Positions 24,401 to 36,937 are shown, numbered from the stretch's first letter. The stretch is DNA of 64,000 nucleotides from Oxyruncus cristatus (GCA_013399855.1 VXAY01000172.1:2209934-2273933), one strand, 5' to 3'. A program made the numbers and translations. Notes: generated by a model not told the origin, from the sequence alone.

Positions 24401-27400
24401 TGAAGGTTAATTTGTCCTGGTTTTTCTCACTCCCCTGATGTTTCTGTGTAGCACCAGATACTGTACTGGCCAGGGTTATTATGGTGGTACCTAAATAACT
24501 GTGTGCTGGTTACAGCTTTTCTGTGGCCATTGCCCAAATCTGTAGGGGACTGTGTGCAAACCACATTTAAGCATGCCTAAATACTAAGGTTTTACACGTT
24601 TTCATTTAGGAAACTAACAAAAAACCTCATCCAAGTGCTGTAAAATTGGAAGAAAACTTCAAACCATTGCAGGATAAGAAGAAGTATCGGCACAGACCGG
24701 AACCTCTCTTCATACCTCCTCCTTCTTTCAACCTCAGCATGTCCCACTCCGGTGCCACTCTGTACCAGAGTCAGCTTCGCTCTCCCCGTGTTCTGGGAGA
24801 TCATCTGCTAGACCGGACACATGAGCTCCCCCCCTACACTCCGCCACCGATGCTTAGTCCAGTTCGGCAAGGGTCTGGTCTCTTCAGCAGTGTTATCACT
24901 TCATCTCACAGCACCTCACATACTCAGCTGCCACTTACTCCACTGACACCTACTCCGCGGGTGCTCCTGTGTCGGTCCAGTAAGTATTATATTTACAGAG
25001 CGGCAGTACAGAGGAAATGCCACTGTCCTGTCTTCCTGTGTTACCACACTTGTGATTTTTATGTGTGCTCACACGCATGGCCACTTCTGCTAAATCACAG
25101 GAAAAGTCTGGTTTTGCCTTGGATTTTGCAGAGGCAGTGTCAAGGCATAAAATAAATAGAGGAGCCTAATCACAGTAAGGCTGTGATCTTTCCATGTGGT
25201 CTGCCTCAAGAAGGGACCACCGTGCCTCTCATTACATCTGAGCCTTCTGAAGAGGAGGAAAAAGTCTTGGTTTGAGACATGGGGTTCACTTTAAGTATTT
25301 ATGCAGTGCTTCACGAGAAAAGGTGGCTAATCACCCATGATCAGGACAGTAGAAACCTCTGCAAGTTTGGACATTTCTGTTACCTATAATAATTTAGACT
25401 GTTTCTAAGTATCAATAAAGGGTCATTTTTGCATCATAGACTAGAGTGATGTTGATGTTAGTAGGGAGGTGTCAGTGCAGCCCTGGAGGTGGTGCACCTA
25501 CAGCAACATAGCAATATTCAAACTCCAATCTCTGTTTCAGATAGTATTGATGGAAGTGTCATTCCAGTGACGCCTGGGCCTGGAGAACAGACTGTTGAAC
25601 CGTAAGAAAAACAATATTATTTGTCACTGCTTTTATAGACAATCTCCAACCTAGAGCACGTGGCCTGAAGTGTTTTGAGCTGGGCAGGTAGTGTTCAACT
25701 GCCTGAAATCATGTCGGGCTGGACTCATTGAAGTTTTCTGTGGATAGTGCCTGGGGACATTTGGAGCAAAGTGGCTGTAGGAGATTTAAGTGGCATGGCT
25801 CAAAAATGCTAGGAGAGGCTTGGTGGCAGCCACTGAAAGTGAAACAACAGTGATGGCTGGGAAGAGGGCTGTGAGGAAAATGTGCTGATCCAGTCCTCTT
25901 GCTTTTTTACATATATTTTTATATATACGGTGGAGCTTTAGAGAGGTGTTACCTGGTAGGTTCCCCAGGCAAACTGCAAACAGGATTGTCCTTCAGCAGT
26001 AATGGGTCTTTCTGCTCTCCGCTGAAGAGTACCATTCTCTATGGAACAGAAGTTTGCTGTTTCTGACATCTAGCCTCTTTGCTAGTCATGTATATAAGAT
26101 AGCTTGGGTTGTCCCTAAGGTATGATGTCTCAGTATAGTTGCATACTGCATATTGAAATTTTTGTTTTCCCCCAAGAGATCAGTTCTCTCTAGTATTCAA
26201 AATACTTGCCCCACTGGGAGTAAAGCATTGCATAAAACAATCTGACACAATTTCCTGCCACTTGAGTGCAATAAAAGTTTAGTTGGAAATAAAATGAACA
26301 CTGATGTGAATTCTGGGTTTTGTGCACCTCGTGTAGTTGAATACTTATGTATTTATTCGTCTTTACAGGAGAATCAATATCGGGTCCAGGTTCCAGGCTG
26401 ATATTCCTGAGCTGCAGGACAGATTGCTAATGGAGAAAGATGTGCACAAGGCTACTTTGGTTTGGAAACCGTGGCCAGAACTGGAGAACAAAATCTTCCA
26501 ACAAAGAGGTATGATGACTTGCCAGTTTAGAAGTTCCTATGGTAGCTTGTGCCTGTTGAAGAAATACACATTGATTTCTCATGTGTGTACTGTACAGAAC
26601 ATTCGGGAGGATGTTAATTACTGAGAATGCAGAGGAAGAGACCAGAACCACATGTTACAGGTTCAGAGTAATAGCATTATATAATGGCATCTGCAGTGAA
26701 GTCTGAATGAACTGCTTTCTGGCAGCCAGGGGGGAAAGATCGTTGCTAGGAAGTTGCGTACTGACCTGGTAAGGGCAAAGGTCATAGATCAGAGGCAGCT
26801 GATGGTCCTGTGACCATAGAGAGGAAATGTGACAGGGTTGGTGGATTCTACCTGTCCCGAACAGAGTTTTTTCTTGCTTCCAGCACGGTTCATTTCTGTT
26901 TCTCTACCCTGGCTGGAGCCTTCTTGGCACAGCAACATCACTGGCATGTGCAAGTCACTGCCTCACAGGCAGATCTCTGGCTCTGTAGTAGCTTGTCCCA
27001 TCCCAAGGATGCACTCTACAAATCCCATTATGTCCTCTCCTCAGTGAGTTATCCTAAAACAAGGAGATGAGATGCTGGGGAGAGAGAGTATGGAAGAAGC
27101 TGCTGCCCTGAGCTATGAGGTCTTTGAGTGGCATTACAGAATCTTTGGCTCTGGATGTTTGACTGACAGGCTACTGTATCAGCAGTAAAATGTTGACTTA
27201 TTTCTGACAGTGGAAGACCTTTTAAATATGAGCTGTTCCAGTGTGTTACCTGGTGGAGGAACTAACTCAGAATACGCTTTGCACTCTCTCTTTGAAGCGA
27301 AAGGAGATATTATGGTAAGATAAGAAGCTGAAAGGGGAGATACGATCCTCTTCTGCAGATAAATTAGCATGCTTTATTAAATGGATTTAGATATGGTTGT

Positions 27401-30400
27401 ATAAAAAAAGATTTCTGATTGATTTGCAATGATGCTTTAAACATCCTGTAACATTTTTGGGGAATGACTTTTCACTTTATTCTCTAATAAATTTAAATTT
27501 CAAAGCAGTGCCTCTCTGAAGGCTTACAGTATATTTCATATAGATAAGATTACTTGGTTTATAGCCTTGGAGCTTTGAATGTCTCCCAGTGCTTGCTCCA
27601 GCCCTGATATTTCGCAGGCTTTATACTTGGTCACAGAGAGCTTAGTCCTCCTCTAGCCCTTATAAAAACCCTTTTTTGTAGCAGCAATCACATCTACTTA
27701 TTTGTTCAGAACTGTGAGGTAATTGCACACAGTTCTTATATAAATAATGCATTTCAAATATTTGCATTAGTTTAGTGATGGGAATGTTATTAACTAGGGC
27801 AAAACATCCATTTTGTCCAGTGTTGAGAAAGACAAAGCCCTTGCACCGGTTCCTGGAAAGCCAATTTAAAACAAAATGCAACAGAACACAGGGCTGGAAT
27901 GATCTCACAGTATTGTCTAATACAGTGGGTTTTAGCTTGTGTCCCAGTTTCCATAGGCTCTGTTAGCTGTATCTGAGCGGTCTTGAGTCAGGTGACTGAA
28001 CTTACTGTCAGGATGTGGAATTTGCTTTACAGGGAGTCTGAATTGTCAGGGGAAAAATTTTAGGGATCACAAATCATCTGCTTCTCTTCTCTGAAGGAGG
28101 ATTAGCTATACTTCCTGTCATTCCTGACAGATGTTGACCTAAACAGGTATTCTAAAAGACTTCATGCTGTATTAATGCTGTCAGACCAACCATTAAATAT
28201 TAGTGTCAATTAACACTATCAAGTCAAACAAGATAAACTATTTGTATGTGGCAAGCAGAAGGCAGGGAAGAGCTGGAAGCTGCTAAGTAATAGCCAGTTT
28301 TCTGCTAATTAAGGCAGGGCAGGTGTGCATTAGGTCTCTTTTGTGAGGTACAGTGTTAATGGGCTGTGAGTAATTTGATGTGATTTTATATGAGAGAAAA
28401 GAGAAAAGAGAGAAAATTAATTCCTATCCTTGTACAAAACAGACTTCTAAATGCAGTTTTATGCAGCAGCTGATTGCATTTGCTAATTCTGTTTTTCCCT
28501 GCTCTTTCATTTAGGTTGCTCTTGAAAAGCTGCTGTTGCGAAAACCAGTGAGATTGAAGTGTCATCCTTTGGCAAATTACCACTACGCCGGTAGGTTTCC
28601 TTGTGATCTCTCTGTCTGCTGTATATAGCGTCCAAGCCTGGCATCCCAGGCTGGAGCATGGGATCACACTGCACTCTCTGCTGTCTGCTGCAGGGATGGC
28701 AGCATCTAATGGAGAGGTCATGTGGACAGTGTCGAGGGGTATTTCCAGAGCCTTTTATTACAAGTTTAGCAGTTTTTTACATGACTGAAAATATGCTGAA
28801 AATTTGCATCCATGTTACTGTGTAAAATTCTATGGATTTAAAACTGCCTGGAGTGATTCTTTTTTTCTTAAAGTGAAATGTGATCTTTTAAAACTGCTGC
28901 TTCCATCATCGGCTTGCCTTCTCTGAGGTGATGGTGCACCATCAATGAATATGATAATCATGAGCATCCTTTCAAAGAGGCAGTGGTGTAACTCTTCCTG
29001 CTGTCTTAGTGCTGCTTACAGAGCCTCTCTTTGTGTGGGTCTAATCAAAATAAGTCTTGGTTGGTGACTTCTTTCACAGACGTAGCAAGAACTATATTGG
29101 GGTGATGAAGCAGAAGTGCCCCTTCTGACATACACAATGTGATGTTAAGCCATGGGACTTAAGTCATGTCACCTGAACATAGATGGCAAATGTCTCTCCT
29201 CTGTAGCCCTCTCCATTACTCCTTGATGCTTTGTAGTGGCTAACAACTGCTTAAACACAGAATAGGGTTTTACATAACACAGTTAAGACTTCATCTCCAG
29301 TTTAGGCTCAATGGGTAACAAACCTTCTGGTTTGTCTTCTGCTGGTCAGTCAGTCACAGTGTCCAAGTTCATATACTCATTTCCAGTTAAAGTCATTGTG
29401 TGACACAGTAACAGAAGCAAACTACTTCCTGGCTGTAGCAGCCCATTGGAAAGGCTCACAAGTAACAGGAGATCTTTTGTAAAGCAAATCCTTACCCCTT
29501 GGCCTGAGAACAAGAACAGAAACGTGTTTGATGGCAACTCATAATGATAACGAATAAATGTGAATATCAGGCTTGGAGTTTTGTCTGAGGGAGATGCCCA
29601 GTGCCTTTCATAACAACTCTGTTGCAGTCAAAAGGGTGGACATGTGGGTGGATGGAGGAGAGAATCAGCCAGGAACTTTGACCAGGGTCTTTTGTCTGAA
29701 GAGATGATACTAAATCATATGCGTGAGACAGTTCAAGGCATGAGAGCAGGAAGATGAGGAGATATCCCGGCAACTTCCTCCTCAGTGAACAATCTAATTA
29801 GCAAAGTAGATAAGAAATTTCTGCCTGTGTGGCAGGGGAGCAACAGTCTTTGCTGAAACAACTTCACAGTAGTTTCAGAAAGTGTTTTACTGGGATTCAG
29901 GGAGGAGCCAGGAGAGACTGCTTTTTTTTAATCTTTAACATGAGATGATACTAATCCTTGTTAACTAGCACTGAGACCTGTGGTCACCAGCGTATCACCA
30001 TTTTCTCAAGAAGGAAAGAAAGTTTGATTGTACTTACCACAGCATGAAACAAAATGTCACCAGTCTGGATTTAAGAACCATAAAATAAGACAAAGCATTA
30101 CTTTCTAATGCTCTTGCATGTGATTCCAACTTACATGACAGCATCACTCAAGCACCATGCAGCAGGTCTCGAATAACAGTTTATTTGGCTTTGGTCATCA
30201 GCCACTCAAGGCATTTGGGAATTTCTCACAATCTAGTGCATAAATAGCTGTAATATAACTCCAAGTGATAATTTGTTTGGGTTGACTTGTGTTTTCTGCT
30301 CCATACTCAGAAATCACAGATATTGGGCCTGCCACATTTAGTGGAATATATGAAACAGAGCATGGCACTGACTCATGAGAATTACTGATACCACAAACAA

Positions 30401-33400
30401 TAAATATCCGAACTCATCTCTAGCATTGCCCTCAAATGAGGGTACAAACAAATAGCTCACCTTGGAAAACTTGTTGGCTTGTGAGGGAAGCAAGCTGTAA
30501 AACTTGAGGATTGTCTGTTGTGTGCCCAGAGAGCTGGCTATGGCTTCAGGTCTGAAGCTCTGCAGTGAGAACTGCAGGAGAGATGGTCTCTGAAATAAGG
30601 CGCTTCAAGCAGTCTGGAAGCTTTTTGTAGGTACTGCAGTAGGGTGTTGGTCAGACCCAGCATATGCTGGATGTAGTGGATTTGAGCCACCTTTCAGTGG
30701 GGCTGCCCTAGGTGTAGGTATGGCCCCCTTGAAACCCACAAGTTGGGCCCAAAGTGCACAGATTAGTAGAAGATATTTATTGCCAATTAATCAGTGCAAA
30801 AACAGTATGGCAGGTAAAAGAAAATACAGAATAAATGTCTAAACATAAAGATCAACTTTAAAATTTTACTGTATTCTGAAGACCAAAATTCTTTTTTGCT
30901 GCATTGCAGATCTCTCTCTATGCATGTTCTCTATATCTCCCTCAAGCTAACAAGAGTGAAAGTGGTTTCCCAGCAACCAGAGTTAAAAACAGCTTTTCTT
31001 CTGTTTCTTTTCCTACACAGGATTTATTCTATTAATTAGGTTACTTCCAATTAACCCGCATAATCTTATAAGGGTCTCTGCTAATACCGCAGCTTTTGGG
31101 GAAAGTCTTTAAGGCCCAAATCCTCCATAGGTGTCCAATAAAATTAGTTCACGGAAGTGATTCTGTGTTATTATTTTTATTGTGTTTTATTAGGAGGGTG
31201 GGTAGAGGCAGGAGAGCAGCATGACTAGAAAAATTCCTCCTTTGGTATTGTTATCCTTTTTAAAATTATGTTTTGGCATAATAGAGTAGCCAGCCCCCTG
31301 GACTGAATTAGTGCATTTACCCCTGCCCAGAGGGAGGGTAAATGCAAACAACTGACATGTTGTGTAAGAAGGGAATGACACTGGTTCAGGGTGGGAAAGA
31401 CGGAAAGGCAGCATGTCAGCAGAAAGATCTTTGGATGATAATAGGATAAGTTAAACTTGTGGCTTGAAGCCAGTGCCTGTCTCTGATGCTTAAGAGAGCT
31501 TTAAGTGTAAATCTCTGTGGAAATAACTAATGCATGCTTATATCCAGTACTGAAAAAGCCTACAGAAAACAGGCTGCAGAAAAGTTAATTTTGTAGTTTT
31601 CAGCATATAAAAGAGCAGTGAGATACTGCTCTGAACTTGTAAGCTTGGGAGCTGGTGCAGAAAAGCCAAACATTTGTAGTTAATAAAATCTATATATTTT
31701 TTATCGATGGAAGTAACCTGTAGAGTTCAATACCATGTGTGGTGTCAAGTCCAAGTTAATTGAAATCAGTGCAGAGGCAAGCATTTCTGTAGAGAATGGT
31801 AATGTTGACAGGAATATTAGGGCTTTCTTTTCATAAAAGTTGTAGATGGTTCAGAAACTCTCGGGCTAAAGTAGAATCTTCTCAATAGTGTAAGTCATTT
31901 CAAAGGCATCCACATTATGGCTTCTTGCGTATCCTTCCTTTAATATATGTAATGCTGCCCACTCTTAACAAACAGAACACTGCTTCGATGCAGTAGAGCA
32001 ATCTTGTGTTCCTTCTGTTTAACTAATACCGAGGAAGCAAAAATTCATTTCAATTTAAATGTTGATTTCACATTTTCATGGGCACTTAGGCTGGTGGAGC
32101 AAACGCAGAATAAGAATATTTAAAAATTTTTTATACAGCTTCCATTAAATGATCAGAAAATACTTTTTACATATTGCTACAGTCTCCACATGCTTGTGAC
32201 TCCTGTCACAGAGGTTTTAGGTGTCTTACCTCAAACTATGCAAGTGAAGAGCTGCAAAAGGATCTTGTAAGAGTTATTGTCCGGAGAACAAAATGATAGA
32301 TGAACTTCTGTGTAGTCAAATGTAAAGTGGCATATATGGGAATAAACAATACAAGCTTTACACAGAAAATTATGAGTTCTTTGGTGATACTTCTCAAGTA
32401 GAATGACAGTTTGGGATTATAATGCTAGTTCTAAGAAAGCATCAGCTCTGTATTTTACAAAAGCTAAAAAAAAAAGTCAAACATTAAGAGAATAGAGAAC
32501 ATGGTGCCACTGTGACAATCGGTGGGTTGCTCATATGTGGACTTCTGTGTGCCTTTCTGTTTCTGTCATCTCTATAAGGAATGTTTTAGTACTGGGAAGG
32601 TTCAAAGAGGGACACCAGTAATGATCAAAGGTTTGGGAGTGACAGAGAGGACATGCAATCTTGAATAGCATGGAGATGATCGTTGAGTTTAGGTTCATTT
32701 TATCCTCCTCCTGAAGAAAAAAGGGTCATCCAGTGAAGATACTGGGAGCCAGGAAACAAAGAAAAAAGGAGATGGCTCTTCATGCAGATGATCCACATAT
32801 CTCTGAAACTCCTCAGCAAAGGATGTTTTGGGTGCAAGAACTTTAATCAGCTGAAAGGAAGAGTGGCTCAGCACTTAAAAGGACAGTTACTAAATAAGCA
32901 AAAATCAGACTCAGGAAATCCCCTGCACCAAAATGGTCAGAGGTTAAGAAGAATTAGGGAGAGGCGTTGTGTTTGCTTGCCCTGATCTTACTGTTTCCTA
33001 GGCAACTGTCTGTGATGACTGCTGGAGGCAGAATACTGGTTAGATGGACTGGAGGTGTGAGTCAGTACTCCCATACTTGTATTTGGGTAGCAGCTATCAG
33101 TAGCATGTGCTTGAGGCTTCCCAGTTTTTGTTTCAGATGCTACATCAAGATAAAGATGGTGAGTTTTTATCATTTATAATGAATTAACTTTTTTTTTAAG
33201 GCTCTGACAAATGGACGCATCAAGAAAGGAGACTGTTCAAAGAGGCATTGTCCACCTACAGCAAAGATTTCATATATGTACAGAAAATGGTAAGGTTATC
33301 TCTGTTCTGTCAGTTGGGTTTTTTTTCCTTTTGCTGTGTTCTGTTCCTCTTTGTTTTCCCTCCAGTGTCAGACTAGCTTATTGCAGGCATAGAGCCAGCA

Positions 33401-36400
33401 GTGGTTACAAGAGTGGTTTATTCACTGGACGTACCTACGCAATAAGTACCAGTAAAAAACAGTTACAAATAAATATAAACTGTTCCTTCTATTATTACAT
33501 GTAAAAATTTCCACACCCGAAGTCCAGATCATGTCATTCTACATGTGGGATAAGTATGGTTCTCCATTATCATCTTGGTGTTCTCTGGCAGTTCGTTACA
33601 AGGTACCTGAGTCCCTGGCATGGAGCCTGGTGCCAGGAAGGGTTGAAACCTGTTAATAAAGAGAACATGTTTGGGCTTAATTTTCATGTTCTGCCACAAA
33701 GCAGAAAAGGCAAGGCAAGGTGTATACATCTTTTGGCACAATACCCTACTTCTTAGCTCCGATGCTGAAAAACATGTGGGTTTATGCAAATCAAAGCTTA
33801 ATTCCGAGATTCTCAGTTGTATTGTACACTTGGGCTATAAAAGTATATTCTGAGTCATTTTCTGGCTGGAGTCTAGAGAATCCCAGAGAAATCTACTGAA
33901 GCTGAAAAAGTCAATACAAATTTGACTGAAAAAAAACTATTCTACAAGAGCATTCCTGTTGTAGTCAAACTGCCTTTTTTTTCCCTCCATTTGAATGTTT
34001 GAGTAATAAAACCTGCCTCTTGGAATATATTCAAATATAGTGTTGAATGAAAGGGAAAATTGAGATTGGAGTAATTCTGTAATTACTCAACTACAGGTTA
34101 AGTCTAAGACAGTTGCACAGTGTGTGGAATACTACTATACCTGGAAGAAAATCTTGCGTTTGGGACGGAAACACAGAACGCGTTTAGAGAAAAAAAGAGA
34201 TGAATGCCTGGTAAGTCTAGAAGAATATGAGAAAGTTTAACACTTGATAATTTTTTTTTCCCCTGTTTTGAGGAGGAGGTCGAACTAGGTGACATAGGTA
34301 TCTTCCAACCAAAATTATTCCATAATGCTAAATTATGTTCTGCATGAACATTGTGTGACCTCAGCTGCACCAAGATCTGTGTTCCTGGACTGTAACGAGA
34401 TAAAAGTGCATTATCTAACTGTAGTCCAGCAGGTAAACTTCCTTAAATTATGCCTGTGCCCATGTCTGCTCTTAAAGGCTGCTCTAACATTCTCGTACAA
34501 ATGCCACTTGAGATGTGTTGGTTTGTGAGTTGGGTTGTTTTTTTTTCTTTTTATTAAGTAACTTGGCTACAAGTACAGTGTACATTGCATTTCTAATGGC
34601 AGGAGAGTACTGCACCCTGGCATCTGTAGATCTATGGAGCCACAGCTCCATAATACAGATGGAGGGTGTTTTGAGCACTGCAGAGAAGCTTCATGTGCTG
34701 TAGCTTATCCATTAAGTGGCAGTAGTTCCAGCAAGACCAGAAGTTCATTCAGGATGGGAGGAAATACTGAAGCTGGGAAGCAGACTTGATTAAAAAACCA
34801 TGCTGTTCAGAACTGTGTATGTCCTACTATCCACTGCTGTCTTTGACCGTATTTCTTAAGTGCACTGTCGTTTTCAGACAAGTGGAGAAGAGGAAGTGTT
34901 AGAGGAAGATGAGGAGATTGAAGAAGACAGAAAGGAAGAAAGGGAAATGCAGAAGTCTCCTGACCCACCAGCTATCCCTCTTGTTGGACCCATAGATCTG
35001 CCTGCTCTTCAGGGTCTTCCACTTTCTTCGTCCTCCTTCATCTGTAAAATGCCAAACTGTGGCGCTGTGAGTCTGTTTGGTATATTTGAGAGGGGGGAGT
35101 GGTGGTGCGTGTAAACTAGTGAATTGTGATTTTTGAGATTGTGGATTTAGACTATTCCTGGGACGTGATATCTCCTGAATATCTCTGTATTACAAAGATA
35201 TTATGAATATTTTGACTGCTTTTAGTTCTTGACTTTTTTAATTGCCACCTCACCAAATATAAGCAGTTTGATTGGTACAGAAAATTAATCCTGAGATGAT
35301 GCATCAGTTAGAATTACTTATGGTAACAGCTCTAATTACGTTACACAACTGAAATAATACGATAGCTCACTGCTTTGTTTTATTGTGACTAAGTTTCTTT
35401 AGTGGGATTGTGCATATCAGATGTGTACAGTTGTTCTGTTGGGATACACATTCAGTACCTTACTTTCTTCAGTTCCTGTTCCAGTGTTGTCTTGTGATTT
35501 CTTGGTGTTTATTTTTTTGTTGTTTGGTTGTTGTTTTTTTTTCCCCCCCTTCCCTCCACCCAACAACCCCCCTGTCAGGTGTTCAGTTCCCGACAAGCGC
35601 TAAATGGCCATGCTCGCATTCATGGAGGTACGAATCAGGTGATGAAAACACAATGCACCATTCCAGGCACTAAGCAGAAATCTGGTACGCAGAGCGGATA
35701 CTGCTCCATCAAGAGTTCACCTGCCCACAGCACAACAAGCGGTGAGACCGACCCAACAACAATTTTTCCTTGCAAGGAGTGCGGCAAGTAAGTGAATGTG
35801 ACTGTCTGCAGTATTGCATCGCGTTTGCCTGTTTAGATTCCAGATCCATAGTGCTGTGAACAAACCCTTTATTTCGCTCTGATGGTCTCAAAAGAAGTTC
35901 TCCCCCTAGATGATAAAGTCCTCTTATCAGAAATGGGTTTGCATGACATTTTGGATGTGATACCCCTGCAGTATTTCCTCCTATTTTCCTGAATCCATTT
36001 ATCTGCTAGAATTTGTACATCTGACAATCCAGCTTTCTGCTTCATCACAGACTTGGATGTGACAGTGTGCAGCTTTCTCTGTGTTTCTGTGCATTGTCCA
36101 TCCTCACGTGGTATTCCTTCACTTTTTCCATCCTGTGCAAGATTGTTGTAAAACCAGTACCCGGAGGATTAGGCTGTGCATGGATACTGAAGCAAGTGTG
36201 GGAGCTACAAACTACCTCTGGCAGAGTCAGAGCAGGCCATTTTGATACCATCAGGATGTATAAATCTGGTAGGCTGTCCCTGAAATTCGCACCATGGCAT
36301 TGCAGACTTCACTGACTTCTATTTCAGGACAAGGAAGCAAATGTACTGATAGGTTGTTGAGTCTTTTTTGGCTCACTTCATCAAAAGCAATGCATTTTTA

Positions 36401-36751
36401 TCTGACTTTTTTTTTTCCTTAAAATTTAGGGTATTTTTCAAAATCAAAAGCCGCAATGCTCATATGAAGACTCACAGGCAACAAGAAGAACAGCAAAGGC
36501 AGAAGGCTCAGAAAGCTGCAGTGGCAGCAGAAATGGCAGCCACTATTGCAAGAACTACTGGGCCAGCTGGGCATAGTTTGATCCCCCTGGATCACATGGG
36601 TTTGGTTAAACATGTTGAAAATGTTGGTGACATTGATGATGATGTTGTTCCGGATCTGGGTGATGTCATGGAAGAGAACGAAGTCATGGATGCTGACCTT
36701 TTATTGGATGATGAAGATCCAGATCTACTGCAGGATGATGCTGAGTTGTAA
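17096..36751 (+). CDS. TRERF1: Transcriptional-regulating factor 1 (TReP-132), complete coding region in 14 exons
   Basis: Nuclear zinc-finger co-regulator known from vertebrates for work with SF-1/NR5A1 at CYP11A1 and for its ELM2-SANT module, which in the MIDEAS/TRERF1/ZNF541 family binds HDAC1/2. Exons: 17096-18472, 19083-19129, 19892-20042, 20976-21224, 24610-24979, 25541-25601, 26369-26508, 27211-27314, 28515-28590, 33201-33289, 34097-34210, 34878-35066, 35579-35787, 36430-36751. All have AG/GT edges and compatible phases; the sum is 3498 nt, 1165 residues (human about 1200). Domains: Gln-rich region about 190-400; LRQLL (LXXLL) at 176-180; C2H2 finger 494-514; ELM2 from about 753; SANT about 859-905; C2H2 fingers 982-1004 and 1054-1074; acidic C-terminus. 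The start ATG has A at -3 and G at +4. Introns contain no other recognised gene. Identity is firm; exact edges are read by eye. Confidence 0.95.
19083..19129 (+). CDS. TRERF1: TRERF1 coding exon 2 (47 nt micro-exon)
   Basis: Encodes [15 protein letters not shown] plus two bases of the next codon. The acceptor is TAGCAG, so splicing can start at 19080 (adding one Gln) or 19083; both keep frame. The donor AAAG|GTATTT is weak. Phase 0 in and phase 2 out fit the flanking exons. Confidence 0.88.
19347..19370 (+). other. Potential G-quadruplex in TRERF1 intron
   Basis: Five G runs of 3-5 bases separated by 1-2 nt linkers, right after an A run. It fits the G3+N1-7 rule and lies on the sense strand about 220 nt after the 47-nt micro-exon. 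Confidence 0.6.
19892..20042 (+). CDS. TRERF1: TRERF1 coding exon 3 (first C2H2 zinc finger)
   Basis: Contains C-X2-C-X12-H-X3-H (C494, C497, H510, H514), with the [13 protein letters not shown] signature shared with the MIDEAS/TRERF family. The acceptor ATATAG at 19886-19891 has an A-rich stretch in front and a poor pyrimidine tract; the phase (1 nt completing AGT) fits exon 2. Donor ACAG|GTATCA. Confidence 0.92.
20976..21224 (+). CDS. TRERF1: TRERF1 coding exon 4
   Basis: 83 codons, phase 0 at both ends, so it could be skipped without loss of frame. Pro/Ser-rich linker ending in a [15 protein letters not shown] stretch that is typical of TRERF1. Acceptor TACAG at 20975, donor CTCT|GTGAGT. 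Confidence 0.92.
21225..24609 (+). other. TRERF1 intron after coding exon 4
   Basis: No recognised gene. The minus strand at 22259-23392 has three neighbouring unexplained ORFs (see findings). The rest shows only AT-rich intron sequence. Confidence 0.7.
24610..24979 (+). CDS. TRERF1: TRERF1 coding exon 5
   Basis: Encodes the conserved linker before ELM2, including [19 protein letters not shown] and [14 protein letters not shown]. Acceptor ATTTAG ends at 24609; donor TCCA|GTAAGT. Ends in phase 1. Confidence 0.93.
25541..25601 (+). CDS. TRERF1: TRERF1 coding exon 6
   Basis: Short exon encoding [20 protein letters not shown]. Acceptor TTTCAG ends at 25540; donor AACC|GTAAGA. It enters in phase 1 and leaves in phase 2. 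Confidence 0.9.
26369..26508 (+). CDS. TRERF1: TRERF1 coding exon 7 (start of ELM2)
   Basis: Begins the ELM2 domain with [16 protein letters not shown] and continues through [13 protein letters not shown]. Acceptor TTTACAG; donor AGAG|GTATGA, phase 1 out. Confidence 0.93.
27211..27314 (+). CDS. TRERF1: TRERF1 coding exon 8 (ELM2)
   Basis: Encodes [19 protein letters not shown] and [14 protein letters not shown], the core of ELM2 that in this family contacts HDAC1/2. Acceptor CTGACAG, donor TATG|GTAAGA, phase 0 out. Confidence 0.93.
28515..28590 (+). CDS. TRERF1: TRERF1 coding exon 9 (end of ELM2)
   Basis: Encodes [15 protein letters not shown] and [10 protein letters not shown]. It contains a second LXXLL string (LEKLL), here inside the ELM2 fold. 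Acceptor CATTTAG, donor GCCG|GTAGGT, phase 1 out. Confidence 0.92.
28591..33200 (+). other. Longest TRERF1 intron within the coding region
   Basis: 4.6 kb between the last ELM2 exon and the first SANT exon. No recognised gene or well-matched repeat. Parts from about 29.3 to 31.0 kb look A/C-rich on the + strand, unlike the T/G-rich flanks, which may mark an old antisense insertion that I cannot classify. Confidence 0.65.
33201..33289 (+). CDS. TRERF1: TRERF1 coding exon 10 (SANT, first half)
   Basis: Encodes [20 protein letters not shown] and IYVQKM, helices 1-2 of the SANT fold. Strong T-tract acceptor ending at 33200; donor AATG|GTAAGG, phase 0 out. Confidence 0.93.
34097..34210 (+). CDS. 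TRERF1: TRERF1 coding exon 11 (SANT, second half)
   Basis: Encodes [17 protein letters not shown], the third SANT helix, followed by a basic stretch ([14 protein letters not shown]) that could serve nuclear import or nucleic-acid binding. 38 codons, phase 0 at both ends. Confidence 0.93.
34262..34330 (+). repeat. Short CR1 3' end fragment
   Basis: A GAGGTCGAACTAGGTGA-like stretch, then TCTTCCAACCAAAATTATTCC, matches the last 60-70 bases of CR1 in sense orientation. It lies in the TRERF1 intron 50 nt after the SANT exon. Confidence 0.65.
34878..35066 (+). CDS. TRERF1: TRERF1 coding exon 12 (acidic linker, start of finger 2)
   Basis: Glu/Asp-rich run followed by a Pro-rich linker and the first half of the second finger (CKMPNCGA; C982 and C987). 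The intron splits the finger. Acceptor TTTTCAG, donor CGCT|GTGAGT. Confidence 0.93.
35579..35787 (+). CDS. TRERF1: TRERF1 coding exon 13 (finger 2 end, finger 3 start)
   Basis: Completes finger 2 ([16 protein letters not shown]1000, H1004) and starts finger 3 (CKECGK; C1054, C1057). Strong pyrimidine-rich acceptor; donor GCAA|GTAAGT, phase 2 out. Confidence 0.94.
36430..36751 (+). CDS. TRERF1: TRERF1 last coding exon
   Basis: Completes finger 3 ([15 protein letters not shown]), then a Gln/Ala-rich helix-like stretch and an Asp/Glu-rich tail ending LLQDDAEL. Stop TAA at 36749-36751. Confidence 0.95.
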
Positions 36752-36756
36752 ATAAA
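36751..36756 (+). terminator. AATAAA overlapping the TRERF1 stop codon
   Basis: The hexamer shares its first A with the TAA stop (36749-36751). Use would leave a 3' UTR of only some 15-30 nt, so it may be unused. Confidence 0.4.
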
Positions 36757-36937
36757 GTTGTTTGATAGACAGCTACTGAGCACACCCTGAATGGATCAAT
36801 CAGGAAACCTGGACTGCTTGTTTATTCCCCACTGATTGTAAACTACCTGTTGAAAATGATAATTCTTCTATCCAGGTCTAGAAAAAAAAAATCTGCTTTT
36901 TTCCCTTTTTTTTATTAATTTGTGTTTTGGGGGAAGA

